From positions 1-64,000 of the forward strand of contig VFJS01000009.1 in assembly GCA_009885955.1 (NCBI GenBank): DNA of 64,000 bases, read 5' to 3'. The position numbers and the translations under genes are program-made. This stretch comes from Spirochaetia bacterium. Its GTDB lineage: Bacteria > Spirochaetota > UBA4802 > UBA5550. The stretch's first letter is position 1. Each line of letters starts with the position of its first letter. Shown here piece after piece: positions 34,920-42,976 of the stretch. The notes beneath the pieces are model-generated. The model saw only the letters and a program-made list of their open reading frames with translations. It made no database searches and had not been told where the DNA came from.

Positions 34920-36167
34920 ATGATATTTCATTACCAGGCTCTTAATAAAAGTGGCAACACGATTTCAGATTTTATTGATGCAGCTTCCGAAAGTTCGGCC
35001 AGGCAGAAGATCAGGGGTTTGGGATTTTACCTTGTTAAAATTCAAAAGCATGATATTTCAATCAGCACCGTTGTTAAAAAAACATCAAAAATAAGAACTC
35101 TTGCAGATACAATATCTGACGTAATCAGCACCAGGTTCATATCCAAACAGGTAGGGCTTTTCTCCAGACAGCTTGCCACGCTTCTTAATGCCGGAATGCA
35201 GCTCCCAATTGCAATATCAAACATTATCGAGCAGATTGATAACAAGCACTTTAAGAATATCATTACAGATGTTAAAGGTAAAATTGAGGAAGGTTCAAAC
35301 TTTTCTAATGCACTTATGCGGCACAATACAGTATTTTCAGACATGTATGTCAACATGGTCAGGGTAGGAGAAAATCTTGGCTCACTTGACCATGTAATGG
35401 AAAGGCTGGCCGACATGGAAGAGAAAAATAATGTTTTAAAAAATAAAATACAGGGGGCACTGTACTACCCTGCATTCATGTTTATTTTTGCCATTATCGT
35501 AGTAATTTTTCTGATGGTGAAGGTTATTCCTTCAATTTCAGTCATGTTCATTGAACAGAAAAAAGAACTTCCAATGCCAACACAATTGATTATATTTTTA
35601 AGCAATCTTCTTTCTAAATTCTGGTTCATGATTCCCATTATTGTTATTTCATTCATTTATTTTTTTAAAAAATATTCAAAGACTATAGAAGGAAAAAGAA
35701 AAATTGACGAATTTAAACTTAACATTCCATTGATAAAGAATATTTATAAGAAAATTATTGTTTATAGATTCGCTCAGAATCTTGGAATATTGCTCAGTAA
35801 CAAAGTTGATATAATTAGATCCTTCGAAATTGTCGGGAAAATAGTAGATAATTCAATAATTGAAGAAAAAATTGCTGAAGCAGAAAAAAAAATTAAGGAA
35901 GGTTCATCGGTATCTACCGCACTTGCCAAGTCGGATTTTCTTCCGAAAATGGTACTCGGCATGCTTTCAGCGGGTGAGGCCAGTGATAAACTTGACCAGA
36001 TGATGATTAATATCGGCAAGGTTTACGAGACTGAAATCGAATTGACGATTAACAGTCTTACAAGCCTGCTTGAGCCGATAATTATTATATTCATGGGTAT
36101 CATAATCGGTACAATAGTGATGGCTGTTATGCTCCCCATGATGGAGATGAACCTTCTTGTGCAATAA
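34920..36167 (+). CDS. gspF: type II secretion system inner membrane protein GspF
   Basis: A 415-residue polytopic platform protein with two T2SSF cytoplasmic helical repeats: one starts F-S-R-Q-L-A-T-L-L-N-A-G near residue 80, the second F-A-Q-N-L-G-I-L-L-S-N near residue 285. Transmembrane segments lie near residues 180-200, 220-245 and 380-405. It couples GspE motion to pseudopilin polymerisation. It is 28 bp before gspG with an AAGGAG site for that gene. Confidence 0.93.
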   Translation: MIFHYQALNKSGNTISDFIDAASESSARQKIRGLGFYLVKIQKHDISISTVVKKTSKIRTLADTISDVISTRFISKQVGLFSRQLATLLNAGMQLPIAISNIIEQIDNKHFKNIITDVKGKIEEGSNFSNALMRHNTVFSDMYVNMVRVGENLGSLDHVMERLADMEEKNNVLKNKIQGALYYPAFMFIFAIIVVIFLMVKVIPSISVMFIEQKKELPMPTQLIIFLSNLLSKFWFMIPIIVISFIYFFKKYSKTIEGKRKIDEFKLNIPLIKNIYKKIIVYRFAQNLGILLSNKVDIIRSFEIVGKIVDNSIIEEKIAEAEKKIKEGSSVSTALAKSDFLPKMVLGMLSAGEASDKLDQMMINIGKVYETEIELTINSLTSLLEPIIIIFMGIIIGTIVMAVMLPMMEMNLLVQ

Positions 36168-36195
36168 AAGGAGATAAATATTAAAGGAGCTGTTT

Positions 36196-36639
36196 ATGAT
36201 TAATTTTTTTAAGAAAATTTCCAAAAGATTCTTAAGGATATTCAGGGATGAGTCCGGTATTACCCTGATCGAAATTATGATCGTTGTATCAATTCTTGCC
36301 ATTCTTGGTACGCTCGTTGTACCGCGTCTGATGGATAATGTTAAAAAAGCAAAAGTTAGTGCGGCAAAAACAGATTTAAAAACATTTTCAACATTACTGG
36401 ATACCTATTACATGGAATTCAATGCATACCCTACTTCCGAAGAAGGGTTAAAAAAACTTGTTGAAACCGGAAAATTAAAAAATACAAAAACAGCACTCAA
36501 CGATCCATGGGGACACCCCTATGAATACAGGTCGCCAGGTGAGAATAATCCCCAGAACGAATACGAAATTTGGAGTAATGGAGAAGATGGCAAACCTGGC
36601 GGTGAAGGATTTAATGCTGATATAAAAAACTGGGAATGA
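36196..36639 (+). CDS. gspG: major pseudopilin GspG
   Basis: A 147-residue prepilin. The class III signal has a 21-residue leader ending in Gly21, then I-T-L-I-E with Glu at +5, followed by the hydrophobic N-terminal helix. The C-terminal domain carries Y-P-T-S-E-E-G-L, N-D-P-W-G-H-P-Y and W-S-N-G-E-D-G, the calcium-binding region of GspG. It forms the shaft of the pseudopilus after cleavage by a prepilin peptidase (gspO), which is not in this window. AAAGGAG precedes the ATG. Confidence 0.95.
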   Translation: MINFFKKISKRFLRIFRDESGITLIEIMIVVSILAILGTLVVPRLMDNVKKAKVSAAKTDLKTFSTLLDTYYMEFNAYPTSEEGLKKLVETGKLKNTKTALNDPWGHPYEYRSPGENNPQNEYEIWSNGEDGKPGGEGFNADIKNWE

Positions 36640-36678
36640 CAGGCAAAGAGAAATCATGAATAGTGCACATAACGCATT

Positions 36679-37287
36679 ATGACAAATGTCATTATGAGGA
36701 AAATTATTCAAGTTTTCTCAAAAATCAAATGCCAGAACGGAATGACCTTGATAGAGATAATTGTTGTTGTAACTATTATCTCTATCATGTCGATGGTGGC
36801 AGTTCCGAAAATTTCAGGTATTTTCAGCAACAAAAGAGAGAATGTTGCAATATTCACCGGAATAATAGCAAGAACTTTTGATGATTCATTTTTACATGAA
36901 AGGATCAATTATCTTGTAATCCATTTGTACAATGGCGGGGATAGGGCAGGTAAAAATTTTTTAAAATCTGATGATGATGTATTCAGAAGAAGTAACGGCC
37001 TCTCAATAGTAAATCTCAAAGATGGGATATTCATTGATAATAATAGAAAAATTTTTAGTCATAAAGCATTTAATGATTCCTTTAAAATTGAAGAAGTCCT
37101 CCTCGGCAGTGGAGAAAATATTCAAAACGGAAATATTATGATCCCTTTTTATCCGCAGGGATTTTCAGATAATGCAATAATACATCTGATTGCAAATGAT
37201 GATGAAAAAATTTCAATAAGAATTTTTAAACATCTGAAAGAACCTAAAGTGTTTCCAGGATATATTGTTTTTGAAAATAATTTTTAA
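36679..37287 (+). CDS. gspH: minor pseudopilin GspH
   Basis: A 202-residue prepilin-like protein with a 21-residue basic leader ending in Gly21 followed by M-T-L-I-E (Glu at +5) and a hydrophobic helix V-V-V-T-I-I-S-I-M. The soluble part is beta-rich and weakly conserved. Position between gspG and gspI identifies it as GspH, a minor pseudopilin near the tip of the fibre. The start is not fixed by a good ribosome site; a second ATG five codons later is also possible. Confidence 0.85.
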   Translation: MTNVIMRKIIQVFSKIKCQNGMTLIEIIVVVTIISIMSMVAVPKISGIFSNKRENVAIFTGIIARTFDDSFLHERINYLVIHLYNGGDRAGKNFLKSDDDVFRRSNGLSIVNLKDGIFIDNNRKIFSHKAFNDSFKIEEVLLGSGENIQNGNIMIPFYPQGFSDNAIIHLIANDDEKISIRIFKHLKEPKVFPGYIVFENNF

Positions 37288-37309
37288 AGCCGCAAGTTAA
37301 ATTGATACT

Positions 37310-37684
37310 ATGAACAATAAATCAGGTTTTGCCCTTGTTGAAATTCTTATTGCAGTAAGTATTTTGTCCCTGGTGCTCCTCAGTGTTTTCACTGGGGTTT
37401 CGGCCAGCATCAATGTAAGCCTCGATTCAAAAAATTTTACAAGGGCAATGATATTAGCTAAAACCAAGCTCAATGAATTTATAATCGATAAAATGAGAGG
37501 GTCCGATATAACAGATGAACCGGATTTTAAAAGCAGCGGATTTTATTACAGCAGGAAAATTGAAAAATACGAAAACATACTGCTTGGACCGTATCCCGTA
37601 AAAAGGGTTGTGATTGTTGTAAAATGGAAAGACAAGGGAAAAGAAAAAAAATTTAACCTTAGCTATATATACCCTGAACTATAA
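37310..37684 (+). CDS. gspI: minor pseudopilin GspI
   Basis: A 124-residue prepilin with a very short leader (M-N-N-K-S-G) cleaved after Gly6, then F-A-L-V-E with Glu at +5 and a hydrophobic helix. The A-K-T-K-L-N-E-F segment after it is typical of GspI, which nucleates the tip complex with GspJ and GspK. Its TAA overlaps the gspJ ATG by one base. Confidence 0.9.
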   Translation: MNNKSGFALVEILIAVSILSLVLLSVFTGVSASINVSLDSKNFTRAMILAKTKLNEFIIDKMRGSDITDEPDFKSSGFYYSRKIEKYENILLGPYPVKRVVIVVKWKDKGKEKKFNLSYIYPEL

Positions 37685-38367
37685 TGATATTTTTCAAAAA
37701 ACCTGCTCCACTATTGCGGAGAATTTTACATGTAATAAGATCTGAGAATGGTTTCACCCTTCTTGAGATACTGGTTGCGACTGCAATTTCTGCTCTTATC
37801 ATGGCCATGCTATCGACATCATTTAAATCAATAATAACATCGATTGAAGACATGACCGGCTATACGGAGTTTTATGAAAATCTTAATATGGCAATTTACA
37901 GAATAGACAAAGATATCTCAAATACCTACTTTACTATTGAAAATAAAAATCTCTGTTTTATTTCTGAAACCATTGGAGCCAACAGTGTTATTAATTTTGT
38001 TTCAGTAATACATAATGACATTAACCTCCGGTTTGATATAACAAAAGAATATCACTATAGTGACATAAGAGAGGTTGGCTACAGTCTTCTCCCCGGCGCT
38101 GACAGGAAGGGTGAGATGAAATTGATAAGGAGGGAATCCCCCCATTTTGACAAAGATCCGGAAAAGGGAGGGGAATCAAATATCCTGCTTAACAATGTTA
38201 CCGGACTGATTTTTGAATTCAAAAGCGGAAATGACTGGGTTAAGAAATGGGATACGAGAATAAACAGCAAAATTCCGGAAGCTGTAAGAACCACTTTAAT
38301 TTTAAAAAATTATAAGAATGCAACCGAAGAATTTTTATTTATCTCTTTTATAAAAATGAAAAATTAA
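37684..38367 (+). CDS. gspJ: minor pseudopilin GspJ
   Basis: A 227-residue prepilin with a 23-residue leader ending S-E-N-G, then F-T-L-L-E-I and the hydrophobic helix L-V-A-T-A-I-S-A-L-I. The A-I-Y-R-I-D-K-D-I segment near residue 77 and the R-T-T-L-I-L region near the end fit GspJ. It belongs to the tip complex. One base separates it from gspK. Confidence 0.9.
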   Translation: MIFFKKPAPLLRRILHVIRSENGFTLLEILVATAISALIMAMLSTSFKSIITSIEDMTGYTEFYENLNMAIYRIDKDISNTYFTIENKNLCFISETIGANSVINFVSVIHNDINLRFDITKEYHYSDIREVGYSLLPGADRKGEMKLIRRESPHFDKDPEKGGESNILLNNVTGLIFEFKSGNDWVKKWDTRINSKIPEAVRTTLILKNYKNATEEFLFISFIKMKN

Positions 38368-38368
38368 T

Positions 38369-39643
38369 ATGCATATTCAGAATCACAACACTGGGATTAT
38401 CGTCAGCTGGTTAAAAAAAAATTTCACGAGGATGAATGCTGTAAAGAGTTACATTCATCGTGAAAAATTATTGAAATCCCGCGGAGTAAGTCATTATGTT
38501 TTCAATGAAAGGGGTTATGTCCTTATTATTGTCCTGATTACAACAACCCTTCTGATTACCATTACAACAGATTTCATAATAGCATCACAGACAAATATCG
38601 GCTATATGAGAAAATTCAGTAAAAAGCTGAAAGCGGGATATCTTGCCAAGTCCGGTATTGAATTATGCAAATCTCTTCTGGAAGCTGACAAAAATGGGGA
38701 AGCGGGATCAATTTTCCCTGGTGTAAATTCAGACAAAAACATAGACAGTTATCATGACCTGTGGGCAAAGGAATTTCCTGAAGTCCCGATTGACGAAGGT
38801 TCAATCAAAGTCAGCATTACCGATGAGAATTCAAAAATAAACCTGAGTGTTCTTGCAACAGAATTTGTTGATAAAACAACATATTATGGAATTACCCAGA
38901 GGTTCTTCGTAAACATGGGACTTCTGATGGATTTTGCTGATATTATTATTGACTGGGTGGATATTGATGATAGCCCATTCCCATATGGTGCTGAATCATC
39001 TGACTATTACATGACCTTACCCATACCCTATTCTGCAAAAAATGCAGCCATGGACAGCATTGATGAATTGCTCATGCTGAAGAAAATGACTCCGGAGATC
39101 TTTTATGGCATGGGAGGAGGAGGCATGGGCATAGAAGAAGGCCTGGTTGATAATAACATGGGTGATCTTTCATTGAGTATCGAAAAAGCATTTAATAAAA
39201 ACCTGAGGAAAACTGACTCAAAAAATGTAACAGATAAAGACAAATCTTCTCTCATCAATGTACCCATAGGTAAAGAAAAAAGCAGAAGATTATCCGATTA
39301 CTTCAGGGTACATGGCAGAAGGGAAGTCTTCAATGATGAATTGAATAAAATAAATATTAATACAGCGCCATTCAGAGTAATATCAGCATTGACAGAAAAA
39401 ATGACTGATGATGTAGTGACAGAGATTATTAAAAGGAGACTGAATTTTCCATTCAAATCTATTGATGATATAAAAGATTTAATAAAAGATGATTCATTCG
39501 AAAATCTGAAAAATAATATACTGTCTGTTAAATCAATAATATTTAAAATTACAGTAATAGCAACAGTAATGGATTCCGCGGTAAAGATAACGGCAATCTA
39601 CAACAGGGATCAAAAAAAAATACTATACTGGTCTGAAGAATAA
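38369..39643 (+). CDS. gspK: minor pseudopilin GspK
   Basis: A 424-residue protein, larger than other pseudopilins as expected for GspK. A long leader ends at Gly49 (F-N-E-R-G), followed by Y-V-L-I-I-V-L-I without the +5 glutamate, which GspK characteristically lacks. The soluble domain contains N-S-K-I-N-L-S, D-I-I-I-D-W-V-D-I-D-D and two helix-hairpin-like SAM regions with I-N-I-N-T-A-P. It caps the pseudopilus. The true start is uncertain: the leader is unusually long, and an ATG 21 codons downstream lies close to a GAGG. Confidence 0.88.
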   Translation: MHIQNHNTGIIVSWLKKNFTRMNAVKSYIHREKLLKSRGVSHYVFNERGYVLIIVLITTTLLITITTDFIIASQTNIGYMRKFSKKLKAGYLAKSGIELCKSLLEADKNGEAGSIFPGVNSDKNIDSYHDLWAKEFPEVPIDEGSIKVSITDENSKINLSVLATEFVDKTTYYGITQRFFVNMGLLMDFADIIIDWVDIDDSPFPYGAESSDYYMTLPIPYSAKNAAMDSIDELLMLKKMTPEIFYGMGGGGMGIEEGLVDNNMGDLSLSIEKAFNKNLRKTDSKNVTDKDKSSLINVPIGKEKSRRLSDYFRVHGRREVFNDELNKININTAPFRVISALTEKMTDDVVTEIIKRRLNFPFKSIDDIKDLIKDDSFENLKNNILSVKSIIFKITVIATVMDSAVKITAIYNRDQKKILYWSEE

Positions 39644-39660
39644 TATTCTGGAGATGGAAT

Positions 39661-41301
39661 TTGTTTGAGAATATTGCTGCAATAGATATTGGGACTTACT
39701 CAATTAAAGTTGTTTTGATTAAAACAGGACTGAAAGATTTTGAGGTTAAGTCATTTATCTATGAAAATATCAGTTACAATATTGAAAATTATTCAGATGC
39801 TTTGAATGAGGCCTTGAAAAAAATTGCATCGGAAGAGGATTTATCGAATTACAGGATACTGACAAACCTTCCCATGGAAAAGGCGATTATAAGAAATGTA
39901 AATTTCCCTTTTAATGATGTTAAGAAAATTGCTGATGCCATACCATACGAGGCAGAGGATAATATCCCGTTCAATATCGACGACCTGGTACTGGATTTTC
40001 AGCCTTTAAAAAGCGAAAATAAAGATGAAGGAAGGGTACTCCTTGCTGCTGCCGGCAAAGATACGGTACTGGATTTTATTAAAATTTTAAATGAACAAAA
40101 CCTTATTCCTATAAAAATGGGAATGGAATCCACATCCCTCTTTGAATCTTATCGATATTTTAATAAAATCCAGCAGGAAACTGTAATCCAGCTTCATATA
40201 GGAAACAAAAAAACTATTATAAATTTGATAAAGGATAATTCACTTATCTACACAAGGGCAATATCTGCTGGGATATGCATGATACATAAATCCATTGCGG
40301 ATATAATGAAGTTTTCTCTTCAGGAATCGATAACTTTATTTGAAGGCCTTGATATAGACCTGAATTCTCTAAACAGCAATATTCATAAAGGTGCATACAA
40401 GACATTAAAAGTTAATAAAGATAAATTTAAAAAAATTTATGATGAATCTATCCGTATTTTTAATGAATTAATTGAACAGATTATTCTTACAATCCAATCT
40501 TATACAGTCTCTGGAGTTGAGCTTAATTTTGACAGGGTGTTAATTTCAGGAGGTGGGTCCAACATTGAGGGGATTGGAGTTATATTGTCAAAAAATCTTG
40601 AGCTGCCGGTAATTGCATTACCTTTCATTGACTATAATAATGAAATTTCGGTCAGGAGTCAATTCCATATTGCTTTCGGCATGTTTCTATCTCATATAAA
40701 CCGAAAATCCTATGCCATTAATTTTCTTAAAGGGGAATTTATCCCTGACATATCAAGATCAACAAAAAAAATATATTATCTTTCAGCTTTTTTTTGTGGA
40801 TTGTCAGTATTAATATTTCTACTAAATGCAGTAATATCCAGCGCTCTTGTCTCTAGTACAAATAATAAATATAATGATATTTTATCAGACAAATTTAAAA
40901 AATATTTCAATACAAAAAAAATTACTGATGATCCGATAGTTGAGGCTAATAAGATAATAAAAAAAGAAAAATCCGAATTGGATAACATTACATCTCTTGT
41001 CTCAGCAAACAATTCCATTATGGACCTGCTTCTTGATATATTGAATAATTTTTCTCCAGATGAATATTTTGAAATGAAGGACCTGGTAATAAATGAAAGC
41101 ATTATTAAAATTGATGGCATTATAGGTTCAGGAAAAGCTATTGATGATTTCAAAGAAAAGCTTATAAAATCAAATAAATATGATACAGTTTCTTTGAACA
41201 TAAAATTTTCAAAAAAAAATGAGGTTCGCTTCACAATGACAATAAAGCTTAAAACGGAAATTCCCAGGGAAAAAGGAAATAAAAATGATAAACTTGACTG
41301 A
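39661..41301 (+). CDS. gspL: type II secretion system protein GspL (actin-like/PilM fold)
   Basis: A 546-residue bitopic protein. The cytoplasmic N-terminal part has the actin-like A-I-D-I-G-T-Y-S-I-K nucleotide motif and resembles PilM; it recruits GspE. One transmembrane helix lies around residues 374-395, and a periplasmic ferredoxin-like part follows. It uses a TTG start with GGAG 7 nt upstream, since no in-frame ATG is suitable. The 3' end overlaps gspM by 17 nt, implying coupled expression of the GspL-GspM pair. Confidence 0.85.
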   Translation: MFENIAAIDIGTYSIKVVLIKTGLKDFEVKSFIYENISYNIENYSDALNEALKKIASEEDLSNYRILTNLPMEKAIIRNVNFPFNDVKKIADAIPYEAEDNIPFNIDDLVLDFQPLKSENKDEGRVLLAAAGKDTVLDFIKILNEQNLIPIKMGMESTSLFESYRYFNKIQQETVIQLHIGNKKTIINLIKDNSLIYTRAISAGICMIHKSIADIMKFSLQESITLFEGLDIDLNSLNSNIHKGAYKTLKVNKDKFKKIYDESIRIFNELIEQIILTIQSYTVSGVELNFDRVLISGGGSNIEGIGVILSKNLELPVIALPFIDYNNEISVRSQFHIAFGMFLSHINRKSYAINFLKGEFIPDISRSTKKIYYLSAFFCGLSVLIFLLNAVISSALVSSTNNKYNDILSDKFKKYFNTKKITDDPIVEANKIIKKEKSELDNITSLVSANNSIMDLLLDILNNFSPDEYFEMKDLVINESIIKIDGIIGSGKAIDDFKEKLIKSNKYDTVSLNIKFSKKNEVRFTMTIKLKTEIPREKGNKNDKLD

Positions 41302-41806
41302 CAGGGAGCTCAAGTTCGTTAAATTATTATTTTCCATATTACTTTTTGTTATGTTATATTTTTTTATTATATCTCCAATAATCAATTTTAAATACAATCT
41401 AGAAAAAGAATATGAAACTAACCTATCAAGACTAAATAGCCTTGATAATCTTTATGAAAAGTATATCGAGATTACTCAACAGAAAGAACATTATCTCAAT
41501 CTTCTGAGGAACAATGAAGGTATTACAACTCTTATAGAAAATTTTTCAAAAGAAACTAATTTATTAAAAAATAAAACATACACCAGAGACAATCCAAGCA
41601 TTGTACAGAACAAATTTAAAAAATTTTCTACTGATGTAAAATTTGAAAGCGTTGATATGAAAAGCATGCTCAATTTTATTTATAAACTTGAGAATTCAAA
41701 TAAAATCATTAAGATCACTGATCTCAGGATTCAGCAGGCTATAAAAGGAAAAAATACTTTTGATGTTTCATTGAGAATTGATAGTTTTACTCCGCAGCAG
41801 CCATAA
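41285..41806 (+). CDS. gspM: type II secretion system protein GspM
   Basis: A 173-residue bitopic protein. A short cytoplasmic start is followed by a transmembrane helix at about residues 13-33, a coiled coil, and a small periplasmic ferredoxin-like domain. The D-R-E-L-K-F-V-K opening resembles GspM. It stabilises GspL. AAGGAAA lies before the ATG inside the end of gspL. Assignment rests on topology and gene order as much as on motifs. Confidence 0.8.
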   Translation: MINLTDRELKFVKLLFSILLFVMLYFFIISPIINFKYNLEKEYETNLSRLNSLDNLYEKYIEITQQKEHYLNLLRNNEGITTLIENFSKETNLLKNKTYTRDNPSIVQNKFKKFSTDVKFESVDMKSMLNFIYKLENSNKIIKITDLRIQQAIKGKNTFDVSLRIDSFTPQQP

Positions 41807-41844
41807 AAATAGAATAGATATTTTTAATTATTGATACCAGGGGA

Positions 41845-42945
41845 ATGATGAATTTAAGCAATTTTGGAAATAAAATCAAATCAATTGCAGATAGATTGAT
41901 CCAAATACTCAAGGTAATCTTTAAACTTCCCTATATTAAAACATATCTCATTGTCTCCATTCCCCTAATCATAATTTTTTTAATTTTTACTTTCCCCTAT
42001 GATGTCCTTCTAAGAAATCAATTGCTGAAATTGGAACAAAGCATATTTAAAAGCATTTACATAAGGGATATTCAGACCAGTTTTGTTGATGTGACTACCC
42101 TTACAAGTATTCATATCATCACAAAAGAAGAGAGTGAAATAAGTATCAATGATATAACTGTAAATATGTCAGTAAATCCCTATACACTGATGATTAATAA
42201 CAATATTATTGGTGATATTGCAATAAATGGATTGAAGTTTATCATGAAAAACATGCAGTTCAATTTTAATGTAAATGGTAATGCAAATATTAAAATGGAT
42301 AAAAATTTTAATACTATTGAAAAAGGTAAAATTAAATTTTTTGTCCAAAATTGCAATTTAAAATTGAATGAAATTAATATTCCAACTCAACTTGGCAATC
42401 TGCCCGTAAAGATTCCTGATATAAAAAATGCAACTTTGAATTTTGATTCCAATATTATAAACAAAATTTTAAAAATTGAAAATATGATTATAACTGGCCC
42501 TGATGTGAAAGGGTCAATAACCGGAACCGTAACAATAACTAATTTCGTACTAAACTCAACACTTGATCTCTTGGCAAATATCGATGCCCAGTCAAAAATC
42601 CTTAATGAATTCAGGGATTTACTTGGTTCATATACCGATAAGGATGGAAAAATTAAATTTAGAATTAAAGGGACATTGAACAATCCAAGAATTGAACCAT
42701 CAGGTGCTGCTGATAGCTTAGAAAAGCAACCGGTCATTTCTGAAAGCAACCCTAAAAAAAATGAGAAATCAGAACAAAATCTCTCTTCAGAAAACATTCA
42801 AAAGCAAACTGTTACCTCTGAACGCAATATTATCAAAAATGAAAATACGGAAAAAACAAAGGTTTCAGATGGAACAGACGAAGAACCCTTACGATCCAGA
42901 CGTGGAAATCGAAAAAAAGTACGCAGTCAAAATCCTGAGGATTAA
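41845..42945 (+). CDS. gspN: type II secretion system protein GspN-like
   Basis: A 366-residue protein with one transmembrane helix near residues 33-52 (I-V-S-I-P-L-I-I-I-F-L), then a periplasmic beta-rich domain of the GspN/AsmA-like type containing a repeated internal pattern and G-T-L-N-N-P-R-I-E-P near residue 277. The C-terminal 75 residues are low complexity and charged, with two 19-residue near-repeats (residues 293-311 and 319-337). GspN is present in only some type II systems. It ends the gsp gene run, 31 bp before the ispH fusion gene. Confidence 0.75.
   Translation: MMNLSNFGNKIKSIADRLIQILKVIFKLPYIKTYLIVSIPLIIIFLIFTFPYDVLLRNQLLKLEQSIFKSIYIRDIQTSFVDVTTLTSIHIITKEESEISINDITVNMSVNPYTLMINNNIIGDIAINGLKFIMKNMQFNFNVNGNANIKMDKNFNTIEKGKIKFFVQNCNLKLNEINIPTQLGNLPVKIPDIKNATLNFDSNIINKILKIENMIITGPDVKGSITGTVTITNFVLNSTLDLLANIDAQSKILNEFRDLLGSYTDKDGKIKFRIKGTLNNPRIEPSGAADSLEKQPVISESNPKKNEKSEQNLSSENIQKQTVTSERNIIKNENTEKTKVSDGTDEEPLRSRRGNRKKVRSQNPED
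42721..42855 (+). repeat. gspN: in-frame 78-bp-period repeat in the gspN 3' end
   Basis: Two copies (42721-42777 and 42799-42855) encode related 19-residue blocks of the form [EQ]-K-Q-x-V-x-S-E-x-N...K-N-E-x-x-E, separated by seven residues. They form a charged tail unlike the conserved domain. Confidence 0.6.
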
Positions 42946-42976
42946 CATGCAGTACTGAGTCTTAAGGGAAAATAAA

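Noticed and set aside
42870-42958. Out-of-frame reading at the gspN 3' end that looks protein-like (starts M-E-Q-T-K-N-P-Y-D-P-D)
   Set aside because: Only 29 codons, no ribosome binding site, and fully covered by the gspN frame; probably chance, though a frameshifted gspN end cannot be excluded.
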